Positions 22,085 to 33,058 of a stretch of 64,000 nt of DNA are shown piece by piece. Each line of letters begins with the position of its first letter. Positions within the stretch are counted from its first letter, which is position 1. The stretch lies in NCBI GenBank assembly GCA_031216915.1, contig CM062292.1, positions 201,893,262-201,957,261 on the forward strand, read 5' to 3'. A program made the position numbers and the translations under genes. The DNA is from Pictodentalium vernedei. Its lineage: Eukaryota; Mollusca; Scaphopoda; Dentaliida; Dentaliidae. The notes below the pieces were generated by a model. The model saw only the letters and a program-made list of their open reading frames with translations, did no database searches and had not been told where the DNA came from.

Positions 22085-24962
22085 ACAAGAGGCCCCAGGG
22101 GGCCTGAGGGCGCTCACCTGACATGGTTGCCTAAATATCAACCCAGAGAATTGATTTCCACAAGTTGCATCTGCTCCTCCTAAGAAAAGCTGAAACCAAA
22201 TATCCAAATATTCTGACCAGTGGATCTAAAAAAAGATTTTTAAAGAATATTCCTCATATTGAACTAAGTCATAATTAGGGCTCCCACAGGGAGCCCATAT
22301 ATGAACCCAGGGACTTGTCTTTAACAAACCTGAAACTCACACCCCTAAGGATTCTGCACACCAATTATCAAAACATTCCGACTGCTGGATCTGAAGAAGA
22401 AGATTTTTAAAGAAAATTCCTCATTTTGAACCAAGTTACAATTCGAGCTCCCACAATCAGCCCAAATATGGACCTAGAGACATGGCTTGAACAAACTTGA
22501 ATCTTACCCCCCAAAGGATGCTGCATAAAAAATATCAAAAGCATTCATCTGCTGGATCTGAAGATTTTTAAAGAAAATTCCTCATTTTGAACTAAGTTGT
22601 CATTCAGGCTCCCATAGTGAGCCCAAATATGAACCAAGGGACTTGGCTTGAACAAACTTGAATCTCAGCCCCCTAAGGTTGCTCCATACCAAATATCAAA
22701 ACATTCCAACTGCTGAATCTGAAGAAGAAGATTTTTAAAGGAAAATTCCTCATGTTGACTAAGTTATAATTTGGGCTCCCACAGGGAGCCCAAATATGGA
22801 CCCATGGACTTGGCTTTAACACATTTGAATCCCCCCACCTCCCCCCCCCCCCCCCACCCCCCAAGGATGCTACTCACCACATATCAAACCATTCCCACTG
22901 CTGGATCTGAAGAAGAAGATTTATTAAGAAAATTCCTCATTTCGAACAAAGTTACAATTCAAGCTCCCACAGTGAGCCCAAATATGACCTAGGAACATGG
23001 CTTGAACAAACTTGAATCTCACCCCCCTAAGGATGCTGCATACCAAATATCACAAGATTCTGCCTGCTGGATCTTGAGAAGAAGATTTTCAAAGAAATTT
23101 GCCTGAAATGCACTAAGTTCAAATTTGGGCTCCTATACTGAGCCCAAATATAAACCCAGGGGGCCGATTTGAACAAACTTGAATCAGATCCACCCCACAA
23201 TGTTGCATACCAAATATCACAAGATTCTGCCTGCTGGATCTGGAGAAAATTTTTGAAGAAATTTGCCTGAAATGCACTAACTTTGAATTTGGGCTTCTAT
23301 AGTGAGCTCAAATATGAATCCAGGTGGCCGATTTGAACAAACTGGAATCAGATCCGCCCCACAATGTTGCATACCAAATATCAAAAGATTCTGCCAGCAG
23401 GATCTGGAGAAGAAGATTTTTGAAGAAATTTGCCTGAAATGCACTAAGTTCGAATTCCAGTTTCTATAGTGAGCCTAAATATGAATCTAGGGAGACGATT
23501 TGAACAAAATAGAATCAGATCCACCCCACAATGTTGCATACCAAATATCAAAAGATTCTGCCTGCTGGATCTGGAGAAGAAGATTTTTTAAGAAATTTGC
23601 CTGAAAAGCACTAAGTTCAAATTTGGGCTCCTATACTGAGCCCAAATATAAACCCAGGGAGCCGATTTGAACAAACTTGAATCAGATCCACCCCACAATG
23701 TTGCATACCCAATATCAAAAGATTGTGCCTGCTGGATCTTGAGAAGAAGATTTTCAAAGAAATTTGCCTGAAATGCACTACGTTCAAATTTGGGCTCCTA
23801 TACTGAGCCCAAATATAAACCCAAGGGGCCGATGTGAACAAACTTGAATCAGATCCACCCCACAATGTTGCATACCAAATATCAAAAGATTCTGCCTGCT
23901 GGATCTGGAGAAGAAGATTTTCAAAGAAATTTGCCTGAAATGCTGTAAGTTCAAATTTGGGCTCCTATACTGAGCCCAAATATAAACCCAGGGGGCCGAT
24001 TTGAACAAACTTGAATCAGATCCACCCCACAATGTTGCATACCAAATATCAAAAGATTCTGCCTGCTGGATCTGGAGAAGAAGATTTTTTAAGAAATTTG
24101 CCTGAAATGCACTAAGTTCAAAAGTGGGCTCCTATACTGAGCCCAAATATGAACCCAGGGGGCCGATTTGAACAAACTTGAATCAGATCCACCCTACAAT
24201 GTTGCATACCAAATATCAAAAGATTCTGCCTGCTGGATCTAGAGAAGAAGATTTTTTAATGTTTTTCCCATTGCCTACAGTGTTAAAAAGTGCTGACTCA
24301 GCACTTTTTCAAAGTCCCGAAACTGTACCCTATGATAAAACCGATGGCAATTTTTTTTTACCAATTCTTTCTGTTGGTCCTAAGGAAGCTTCACACCAAA
24401 TAAAAATTCTCGGTGCCGTGCAGTTTTGGAGATATGGGCGTTTTAATTTTTTTCTATTTTTAGCTCCTGCGGTTCCCATGGGGCTACGGGGGAAAAAAAA
24501 TCAGCATAAATTAGGTACTTATGACCCAATAAGCCCTCACATAAAATTTGGTTCAAATCAGCCTCTCGGTTTGGAAAATAGAAATTTTGGGCGGGGCCAA
24601 AAATTTTGCCCCTCCCATAACGACGCCAAGTATAGCCCCACAAACTTCTGAGTCTACACCTCAAAAGGAAGCTGCACACCAAATATCAAGTCTCTGCTAC
24701 TTCTGGTTCATGAGAAGAAGATTTTTTAAGATTTCAGCACACTTTTTGGGTGTGGCCCTACCCACGGGCGAGGCAACTTGATTTGAACAAAATCAAATTG
24801 CGATGTCATAACAAACTATTATCTCAAATATCAATTAAATTGGTTCAGCGGTTTGGGAGGAGAAGATGCAAACACCATGTTCACGGACGACGATGGACGC
24901 CGGACGACGGATGGTGAGTGATCACTATAGCTCTCCTGACTGAAAGTCAGGTGAGCTAAAAA
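22085..24962 (+). mobile_element. Pearl/Helitron-like non-autonomous element nested in DIRS A
   Basis: The left end is ACAAGAGGCCCCAGGGGGCC...CTCACCTGAC; the right end is GTCAGGTGAGCT. The core is a tandem array, with about 150-bp units to 23000 and 167-bp units from about 23090 to 24250 (seven copies of CCCACAATGTTGCATACC). A shared right flank follows, with TGGAGATATGGGCG and ACGGACGACG-type sequence. The same layout is seen at 15333-17571. The ORFs inside are repeat artefacts. The pearl/Helitron affiliation is from memory of bivalve repeats. Confidence 0.7.
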
Positions 24963-25434
24963 AGAGAATGACATAACACCAACAATGTAATTGAGAATTA
25001 CATAATTACATAATTTCTCCATTTAATGCCAGCATAACTCTTTATGCCAATTCGGTGAAGGAAACCATTTATAAAGCCAGACCAGAGAATGAGATGCTTT
25101 ATACTCATTTAAAAGTGTCCGAGGATTGGAAAGAAACGCTCATTTGACACGTTACATATACAAATGCTTCACGGTGAGCTACACTTGAAAAACAGTACAT
25201 AAATGAGACATAGTTATTGCTTCACACCGAGCTACACATTAAAACCACCGACGCTGGACTACTGCCTCCGGAGGAGGTATTCCCTTGCTTTTCACTATAA
25301 GGCCAGATAACATAACGGAGAAACCGTCCCCCCACCTTCCCCTTGTTCTGAAGGACAATTCATCAGAATGAAGAGGGCAGCAGAACAGTGTCAGTGCTCG
25401 AGCAGACTGTCTAAGACATCTTCTAGATGTAAGA

Positions 25435-26660
25435 TTAATGGACAACATTCTGAGCAACAGACAGAGGACCTAAAGATCTAAGGTCACTGGAGATAGACTT
25501 TAAATTTCTAAGGTAAAACTTGTTATATGAAGAGGGCTGTATCCAGTAGGCAGCCTTCATAAGATCCGTAATGGCTATACTGTTAGAATAAGCCCAAGAA
25601 GCAGACAGTGCTCTAACCTCATGCGCTGAAATCTTGTTGACAGAACGTTGATCTGAAGATACACTTTCATAGGCAATACGTATTGCCAGCTGAATACATC
25701 TAGCAATAGAATGAACAGATATATCTTTTCTGTTAGGAATCAAAGAAAGAAAGAATATTTTTCTTCCCTTTCTAATCAAACTCGATCGGCATTTATAAAT
25801 GCGCATTGCTCTAACTGGACACAGCAAGAAATCTACGGTTGTCCGAGGACAGTAAAGCCTTAATGATAATAGGCTTCGGCCGCTTATCTGGAATCTGATC
25901 CTTAGCCAAGAATCCCACTTTTGTAGTGAGGGTAGCAGAATTACCCACACTACGGTAATGGGAATCATCAACAGATAATGCATGAAGTTCACTCACTCTT
26001 CTGGCAGATGCAAAGGCTAAGAGAAAGGCCATTTTTATAGGTCAAGAATTTGAACTCTACATCGTCTAACGGCTCAAACGGAGCTTCTTGAAATTCAACA
26101 GAACCCAAGACAAATTCCATTTAGGAATTAATCTGAGAGTTCTAGGTTTATAAAAAGAGAAACTTCTAACTAGCTTGGATAAAGAAGAATCTGATCTAAT
26201 AGCCAAGTTAGCATGATGAGCATAAGTGTCTGATAACATAGACCTAAAGCCCTCAATTGTGACAGGCTGCAAGTTTAATACGTCAAACAAGTAGACCAGG
26301 AAATTGGCAATCTGAAGAATGGACGGATCGTAAATGTCTACAGACTGGTCCGTACACCAACGGAAGAAAACCCTCCACTTTGCTGCACAATTCAACGAAG
26401 AGGAGGACCTCCTACATTTAGAAATTGTGTTCACTGCTCGTCCTGTAAAATGTTTTCCGCACAATGGAAATTTGTGAAGGTTGGGACCTTCCGGGTTGTG
26501 ATGCAGTGCGCAGGACTTCCCGATATAGAAGGTCCTTTCTTGGAGGAAGCTTCCGGGGAATGTCCCATAACAGATACCTGAGAAGATTGATCCAGGGTTT
26601 CTGTAACAACAGAGGTGCTACTAGCAGAATTTTGCAGTGAGACTGTTTGATTTTTAACAG
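25435..26660 (-). pseudogene. DIRS A tyrosine recombinase remnant
   Basis: Three frame pieces: 26066-26464 (DNA-binding part), about 25820-26032 (SARRVSELHALSV, first catalytic Arg) and 25435-25850 (SAHEVRALS and NKFYLRN). Frameshifts lie near 26035-26065 and 25830-25850. The catalytic Arg, HxxR and Tyr codons all persist, so decay is recent or purely by indels. Confidence 0.85.
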
Positions 26661-28442
26661 AATCTGCTGAATTAATGGAGCAGGATTTGCATATTCTATC
26701 ATTCCGTCCCATGAGATAGACAGAGCATCTACTGCATACCCTCAATGATCTGGGCATGGCGACACAAACGTCGATAATTGATTGTTCAGGTGTGTCGCAA
26801 AAAGATCTATCATGGGACGATCCCACTGGTAGCAGATCTGACTGAATACTCGCTTGTTGAGAGTCCACTCCGATGGTAACAGATGACTTTTTCGAGAGAG
26901 CGAGTCTGCTAGTACGTTCAGATGATCCGGTATATGATGGACTGAGAGATGAACGTGATGACTCAGAGCGAATAGGAGAATCTTCTCCGTTAATTCGCAT
27001 AACGGAATCGAATGAGTGCCTACCTGGTTCCTGAGATAAGCCACTACCATCGAGTTGTCTGACAGAATCTCAACTTGGACGTTCGCTATTTGAGCAATCC
27101 AATGTTGTAGTGCTAGCCAGATAGACATCATCTCCTTGATGTTTATGTGCTTCTCTAGGAACCGAGGGTCCCAAAGACCCTGACACTACAAGTTTGTGGG
27201 ACTTAGGGATTCACCCCAGCCTGTCTGACTCGCATCCGTCATAATTGTGAAGACCGGATCCGGCAGCTGAAGCGGAACTTCATCCACTGGAGATCCACCC
27301 AGATCTGAACCTTTTGTTTTACTCGGTCTGTTAAAACAATCTGGGTTTCGAGCGAATGCGTCTTCACACTCCAGTTCTGAGTAAAGAAAAGCTGGAGAGG
27401 AAGCGTGCGCAGACGGCCCATCTGACTAAGATCCCAAGTGAATGAAGGACTTGGACGGAGCTAGATCAGATTTTTTCTCGTTTACAACATCGGAACAACT
27501 GAAGCAGACTCTGTACATCGTTCTGAAGAATAATTCTGTCACTGTATCTCTGAAGAATGTCATCCAAGTAAGCCGACATTACCACAGCCGAATGAGCTCG
27601 GAAGTATGACATTACTGAGTTCATTATTCAAGTCAAAGCCCAAGGAGCCAGGTTCAGACCGAAGCACATCGCCCTGAACTGATAAACCTCTCCTTGCAGG
27701 GGCAAAACGCAGGTACTTTCTGAATGCCAGATGTACCAGGACATGAAAGTATGCGTCCTTTAGATCTATGCTTGCCGCATAGTCGTCCACTTGATTGCTC
27801 ACTCTCACCGACCAAATGGTTTCCATATAGAACTTTGGAGCTATGATCATTTTGTTTATCCAGCTCACTCAACAAGTCTATTACCGGTCGGAACAAGCAG
27901 TTGGCTTCGGTACGAGAAACAGGTGACTGTAAAAACCTTGAGAATTTTGATTCTCAATGACTTCTATTGCTTTCTTTGATAGGAGAGCCTGTACCTGTAA
28001 GGAGAGACTCTCTTTTGGAAGAGTACGCTGGAAGATTAGTCCACCGCGGATATCTTGTAAGTGGGGGCTTTGCTCAGAATGATAGCCGTAGGCCTGCCGA
28101 GACTTCATTTCTCACCCACTGATCTTCCGTAATTTCCATCCAATTTTTCGCGAAGTTTGATAATCTTTTGCCAAGTGGAAAGCAAGAGAGGTCTAGACCA
28201 TCACCTGTAGGACTTGCGAGGCTTGCGGGAGGAGAAACTAGGTTCTCCCTGGGAAGAACCTCATCCCATCGGCCTAGGGGCACCTGACTTATAGTCTTGA
28301 TAAGACTTGCGCCCCTTTCCCGAGTCGCTAGACTGACGACCTCCAGAGTAACTGTAAGAGGGTTTGTTAGACCCTCGCGATGAGCTCCCTTTCGATGATT
28401 GGGAACTGGAACGATCTTGCCTACTCCGGCCAGCTGATGCAT
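26431..28442 (-). pseudogene. DIRS A RT-RNase H remnant
   Basis: The pieces are 28074-28442 (GDGLDLSCFPLGKRLSNFAKNW), 27881-28108 (GFYSHLFLVPKP), 27560-27868 (SIDLKDAYFHV) and 26742-27131 (MMSIWLALQHW, ILSDNSMVVAYLRN, MIDLFATHLNNQL). The YLDD codons survive near 27557-27568. Multiple frameshifts make it non-functional. RT sequence between about 27420 and 27540 is shorter than in B, suggesting an internal deletion. Confidence 0.8.
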
Positions 28443-29933
28443 GTTGTTGAGATGCTGATCTCAGTAGCAGTGTGCTGGAAGCTTTTTTGGTAGCTTGTTC
28501 ATACACTAAGGAAAGCTTGTCATCAAACAGTGTGTGTCCGGAGACCAGAGTGACTTGGAGAGAGCTTTTCACCCTGTCATTGATAATTGATGATGACGCA
28601 GGGGCTGCATCACGTCTAACCATCTCCAAATTTGCCACTGAAAAGGCGGAGTGGTACGTGGCATACATGACTGCCCTGGAAAGAACTCTTAGCGAGGAAC
28701 TAACATCCTCAAATTCTTTTCCATTTAGACGCTGCGCCAGAGCCCTGGTGACATGGTCTGCGTAGGACATAGCATCCAGAATCGCTCTATTAGATGAAAT
28801 AGAAGATTCCATCACATCCGATCGTAAATTGAATGATGTAGGCAAGGATATATCCAAATCCGCAGACTGCTCATCCAGACGCAGCGGAGCTCTCTGAACA
28901 TTTTCTCCAACCGTTTTAAAATAATGTGATCCAGGAAACGGTATACTGATTAAAGATGCAGATAAGAAACCGCCATTCTTATTCGAACTTGCTAGGTTGA
29001 ATATGGCATCATTAATGTGGCCGAAGGCCTCTGACATCTGCCAAGATTGTACCGGGAAGGAAAGAACATCATCTTTGCTTCGCACGACATCTCTGTCTAG
29101 AGACGATAGCGGTTTCTATCTAGCAGATGCAGCTTGCTGATCAGGTGGAACAAGGTCAGGATAGTGTTGATGAATGAAATTCATCGCAACCATAAGGGAA
29201 GGGTAATCCTCCTCCTTCTCCCTTTCACCATCCCACTGATTCAGCTGAGAATTTCGGTCAACAGCATCTGAATGTACAGATGACCGGACCGACCCAGCAC
29301 TGTCCGACAGCTTAACACCAGAGTCTGTGGAAGGCTGAGCTTGCACTTGCTGAGAAGCTTCGATGAGCTGTGCAATTAGTGACAGCAAGTCCATTACAGA
29401 GGCTTGAGGAGCAGTTGTCTTCTGTTTTTTCACCGCTTGCTGCTCCTGGGACAGAGATCCGGAGGTAGATCTCTTCTCCGAACATCCCAATGAATGAAGC
29501 CACAGATCACTAGTTACCAGATGGGCCAACTTCACAGGCAAAGACTGGGTACGTCTTCACACAGCTGCCTGGATATCGGAAGTCGGGTAGCTAATATGCG
29601 GTTGTGTGTGCTTATCTGAACCTGATGAAGAAGCTGTAACTGTAGCCAACCCCGGTTGCAGTTTAGATAGGCGTCCCGAGCGGCAAGTGTGGACATTAGC
29701 TCCGACTCAGGCAAGATTCTCAGAACAACATTCGAATTATCCTGCAGTGACAGCTCTGGCATCGGAACTTCACCGCCGCCAACGTACCGTGACACCTGTC
29801 TCCAACATTTGTCATCCCAATGTACAGAAGTAGGACAAGAATCTATAGGAGTGCATCGACTACAGGCAAGACAACAAGCATGTAAATCCGAGGAAGACTT
29901 CCTCATCTTGCATTTAGAACAGTTAGCTTTCAT
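28261..29933 (-). pseudogene. DIRS A Gag-like remnant
   Basis: Three frame pieces align in order with B Gag. 29532-29933 holds MKANCSKCKMRKSSSD and the cysteine cluster. 29116-29541 holds the disordered region with SDSAGSVRSSVHSD. 28261-29085 holds the conserved core (NDAIFNLASS, SYADHVTRALAQRL, SVANLEMVRRDAA). At least two frame breaks separate them, and the disordered linker is shorter than in B. Confidence 0.8.
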
Positions 29934-31008
29934 AATTAATTACAAACCAAAACAGAGTCGATAGCACTCCTACAAATTCAACATAAAAAATACTTGATAA
30001 GGATACATGAAAATAGCAATCACATTAATTTCGAAACAATTATAAAAAAAATTTGAAATGTATTTTTTGAAAATGCCTAAGTTCCCAAAGGGAACATCAT
30101 GCGCCCAAGGGCATCCTGATAGAGCCAAAGTGTGGACAAACACCAATTTATTTTGAGCTACATTACAGGAATCATAATCAATGTATCCTAGAGTAATTCT
30201 AAAGTATTATAATAATACATGTTAAGGGCGTTGCCAAATGTAAACAACGTCAATAAAAAAAAAATGGAAACAAGACAACAGGCTCACAAAAAGGCCCAAA
30301 GTCAGTAACCGATTTAAATGCTACCAGATGCAAAACTAGATCTTCATACAAAGAAAAAATGATACATCGGATAGAAGATGCAAGACCAAAACGGCCCAAC
30401 ACCCCTAGGGTGAGGACGTAACCATGGGGATAAATAGAATAAACATTCTGTAATACACGTAAACTCCCAAAGAAATTTAATAAAAAATTTCAATAAAAAC
30501 CGCCAAAAAGCTTAGGGAGTTTAACAGTGGGGTTCATGGAAGGATAGGGAAGGAACACTTAACAAACAGTAGGTAAATCATTAGCAAGAATGATGACGTC
30601 AGGCGCATGTCCCGAAAATGGGAAACTTGAAATAATTTTTATAATTATTGTAAAGTTACAGCCCTGAACATTTCAAACCACCGTTGTTCACTTCCATCAT
30701 CCATTTATAGCCTTGAATCCACCAATTCTTTCACTGATTTGTGTCTGGCATCCTCAAAAAAGGAGATTTAAAGCACAGATGTCAGATCATTTTTTACTGA
30801 CTTAGGGCCAAACAAAGAATGATGCTTTGTGCCAATTTCGGTACCTTCCTGGTTACCACGCATGTGCAAATTAGACCAGATAGGACTTCAATTTTTTGGT
30901 TTTGTATGCAAATTTTGGGGATTGGGGCGTTCAAAATTTTTGTTTGGCCCTGAATTATATTGAGTTTGCACCAGCTAAGTCTGGACCATTGGTTATTAGT
31001 ATAAAATA
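29934..31008 (-). other. 5' leader and inverted repeat of DIRS A
   Basis: The leader contains AAGCTTAGGGAGTTTAACAG and related words shared with C (53740-53880) and D (62280-62420), and a full CRE-type TGACGTCA at about 30594. The terminal repeat at 30810-31008 is a diverged copy of the left end; its GC palindromes have decayed. Confidence 0.7.
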
Positions 31009-31020
31009 TAAGTAGACAGT

Positions 31021-31201
31021 CATCTGCAAAATGAGGTCCCTAGAGGGTGAATTTGGTGATCACAAAATTTACCCTCTGTGAACCTCAGTCTGAAACAAGG
31101 TCTCGAGCCAAAACAGAAAGATGTACCTAGAGGATAAATTGGCCCACTGTATGGGATAGCATCAGCAAATTCATCCTCTGGGGACCTCATTTTGAAAATG
31201 A
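31021..31201. mobile_element. Hairpin MITE at the right flank of DIRS A
   Basis: CATCTGCAAAATGAGGTCC...AGAGGGTGAATTTGGTGA at the left is mirrored by GCATCAGCAAATTCATCCTCTGGGGACCTCATTTTG at the right. A related copy lies at 54263-54477 beside DIRS C. Confidence 0.6.
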
Positions 31202-31470
31202 CAGGTTGCTTATATTCAGGCTCGCACGTAACCCAACGATCTTTCACATGTTATTTCCAAGCCTGTTACACAAGAACATTATCTATTTTCTAAAATGTAG
31301 GTCAACATGACCTACTTTTAGTCTGTCCCATGCCCCAACCCCAAGACCAATACTTTGCTAACCTTCATCCTTAGCATACAAGAATGATCGATAAGCAAAA
31401 ATTGTTTTGGGGAAGAACAGGTAGATGAGATGGCAGTGACATGTGGATCCACACAGCTGGACACTTGATA

Positions 31471-31692
31471 TTTATTTACTGGGATTTAACGACACTTCAC
31501 GACAGCCAGGTCACCAAGTGTCGGGACAGTTTTATGGGTGGAGGAAGTCGGAGTACCATGAGAGATCGACACCACCAAGCAACTGCCAGTCTCCCCAACA
31601 TACTAACTCCACACAAGCAGGGTTAGACAAGTGCACCAACGACATGCAGTACGCCTTAGTACATGGTGCCACAGTACCCCCATGTGGGCTAT
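31471..31692 (-). mobile_element. SINE, antisense, 5'-truncated
   Basis: TATTTATTTACTGGGATTTAACGACACTTCAC, GTTTTATGGGTGGAGGAAGTCGGAGTACC and ACTCCACACAAGCAGGGTTAG are the complement of the SINE at 10918-11261. The tRNA-like head is missing. Confidence 0.7.
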
Positions 31693-32057
31693 CGTGATTT
31701 ATTATGCCCCATGTTTGTAACATCAGACGTGATTGGTTAATACGACACCTTCTAAAAGTCATAGTACTGGAGTTTTGGGGCAAAACACGGGTACTATCGG
31801 AACGTTTTTCCCTGGAGACAAGAGAACAAATAAAATGTAAGCGCCACTTCCATTGATCAGCATCGAATTTCTCAACACCAAACGCTGGCTCCGTGTCCGT
31901 TTAGCTTTTTCAACACCAGTAGACACAAACTTACCAACAAATATATCACCTTCAGTGGGTGTGTTTTCAATTTTAACTGCAAACAATGCATTCAAAAGAA
32001 TCAGAAATATTAAAAAACTCACTCACGTGTTGTTCACCACTTCAGTGAATCCTGAAT
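31693..32057. other. Left flank of DIRS B; possible exon-like signals only
   Basis: On minus, TTTGTTTGCAG precedes 42 bases (31935-31976) and a GTAAGTTTG donor. The 42 bases are open in one frame (KIENTPTEGDIFV). Its partner exon is not evident, so no gene is called. Confidence 0.25.
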
Positions 32058-32283
32058 GTTAAAAAATTTATAGTAATTTATATATTTTTTATACTTACCA
32101 ATGACCCAGACTTAGCTGGTGCTAACTCTAACAAAACCAGGGCCAAACACAAATTTTGCCCCCCAATCCCCAAAATTTGCATCCAAAACAAAAAGAAATC
32201 ATGTCCTAAAGGACCTCCATACTACGCCTCTACTGCGCATGCGCAGTGACGCAGACGTCCCGAAATTGGCGCCAATTATCATT
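32058..32283 (-). repeat. 3' inverted terminal repeat of DIRS B
   Basis: This is an inverted copy of 38997-39195 with about 30 extra bases at the outer tip (GTTAAAAAATTTATAG...). It shares the TGCGCATGCGCA (32234-32245) and ATTGGCGCCAAT (32265-32276) palindromes. In the coding sense it ends with GGTAAGTAT, a perfect splice-donor consensus. Confidence 0.85.
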
Positions 32284-32360
32284 CTTACTGGCAGTGCCTG
32301 GTCAGCGCTATGTACTCAGCGGGGAGGCAAGAGTTCCCAACTCCAGGGAGGGCCATCCCC

Positions 32361-32449
32361 GTCTGGGTCATTGGTAAGTATAAAAAATATATAAATTACT
32401 ATAAATTTTTTAACATTTTTATACTGTACCAATGACCCAGACTTAGCTG
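32361..32449 (-). repeat. Internal complementary region (ICR) of DIRS B
   Basis: The first half (32361-32413) is the reverse complement of the left outer end at 32058-32110. The second half (32414-32449) is the reverse complement of the right outer end at 39160-39195. The two are fused through AAC, the complement of the GTT at the left tip. A fused-ends repeat is the known template for completing and circularising DIRS cDNA. Its 89 bp is close to the size I recall for Dictyostelium DIRS-1. Confidence 0.85.
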
Positions 32450-33058
32450 AATAGTAAACAGGCTGGAGGGCCTAGGACATCGAGGAAAATCCAATAAGCT
32501 CAACTATATAGTAAAGAGGTAACCCCTTAAGGAGAAAAGGAGTATTAGGCTTTACATGTATCTTTCTTATTTAATCTTAAATTAGAAAGATACACTACCC
32601 TTAATAATTGAGCACAATAACATTCATGTTCTCTATTAACATCCAGTATAACCCTTATACTAATTATTTTTAAAGCAAGCCAATAAATAAAGTAGTCCAG
32701 AGAATTGAGACTCTTTATAGTCATTTAAAAGTGTCCGAGTATTGTATATTAAAGCCCGTTTGACACTTGACATATACAAATGCTTCACACCGAACTACAC
32801 TTTAAAAATAAGACATGAATGAATTTTAAACATTAATATTACACTTTAAAACCATCCCGGAAGCGACTCAGAAATACTGACTTGGAGGAGGCATTCCCTT
32901 GCTTTTCACTATAAAGCAGGTGACCTAAGGGAACACCTGCCCCCCCCCCCCCCCCCCCCCCTTCCCCTTGCCCTGGGTCAAATAGCCCAGAGCGAAGAGG
33001 GCAGCCGGACGGAGTCACTGCCGGAACAGAAAGCCTGCATAACTATAGTTGCAACTGT
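32450..33058 (-). other. 3' non-coding region of DIRS B
   Basis: This lies between the recombinase stop and the ICR and has no ORF of note. It includes a run of about 22 C at 32940-32961, which may be length-variable or an assembly weak point. The end 32450-32580 is closely matched at 63843-64000 in element E, and part (GTGTCCGAG...) matches A at 25115-25150. Confidence 0.7.

Larger units (their letters stand above)
21562..31008 (-). mobile_element. DIRS element A, degraded, with a nested Helitron-like insertion
   Basis: The left end (ATGATAAATTTAAAG...) and right end (...TTATTAGTATAAAA) carry the inverted repeat CCAATGG(C/-)ACAGACTTAGCTGGTGC in diverged form. The ICR is at 21866-21955. Gag, RT-RNase H and recombinase remnants lie on minus between 25435 and 29933 with several frameshifts. 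A 2.9-kb pearl/Helitron-like element sits at 22085-24962 in the 3' region. Without that insertion the element is about 6.6 kb, similar to B. It belongs to the CCAATGGCCCAG subfamily with C and D. Confidence 0.85.
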
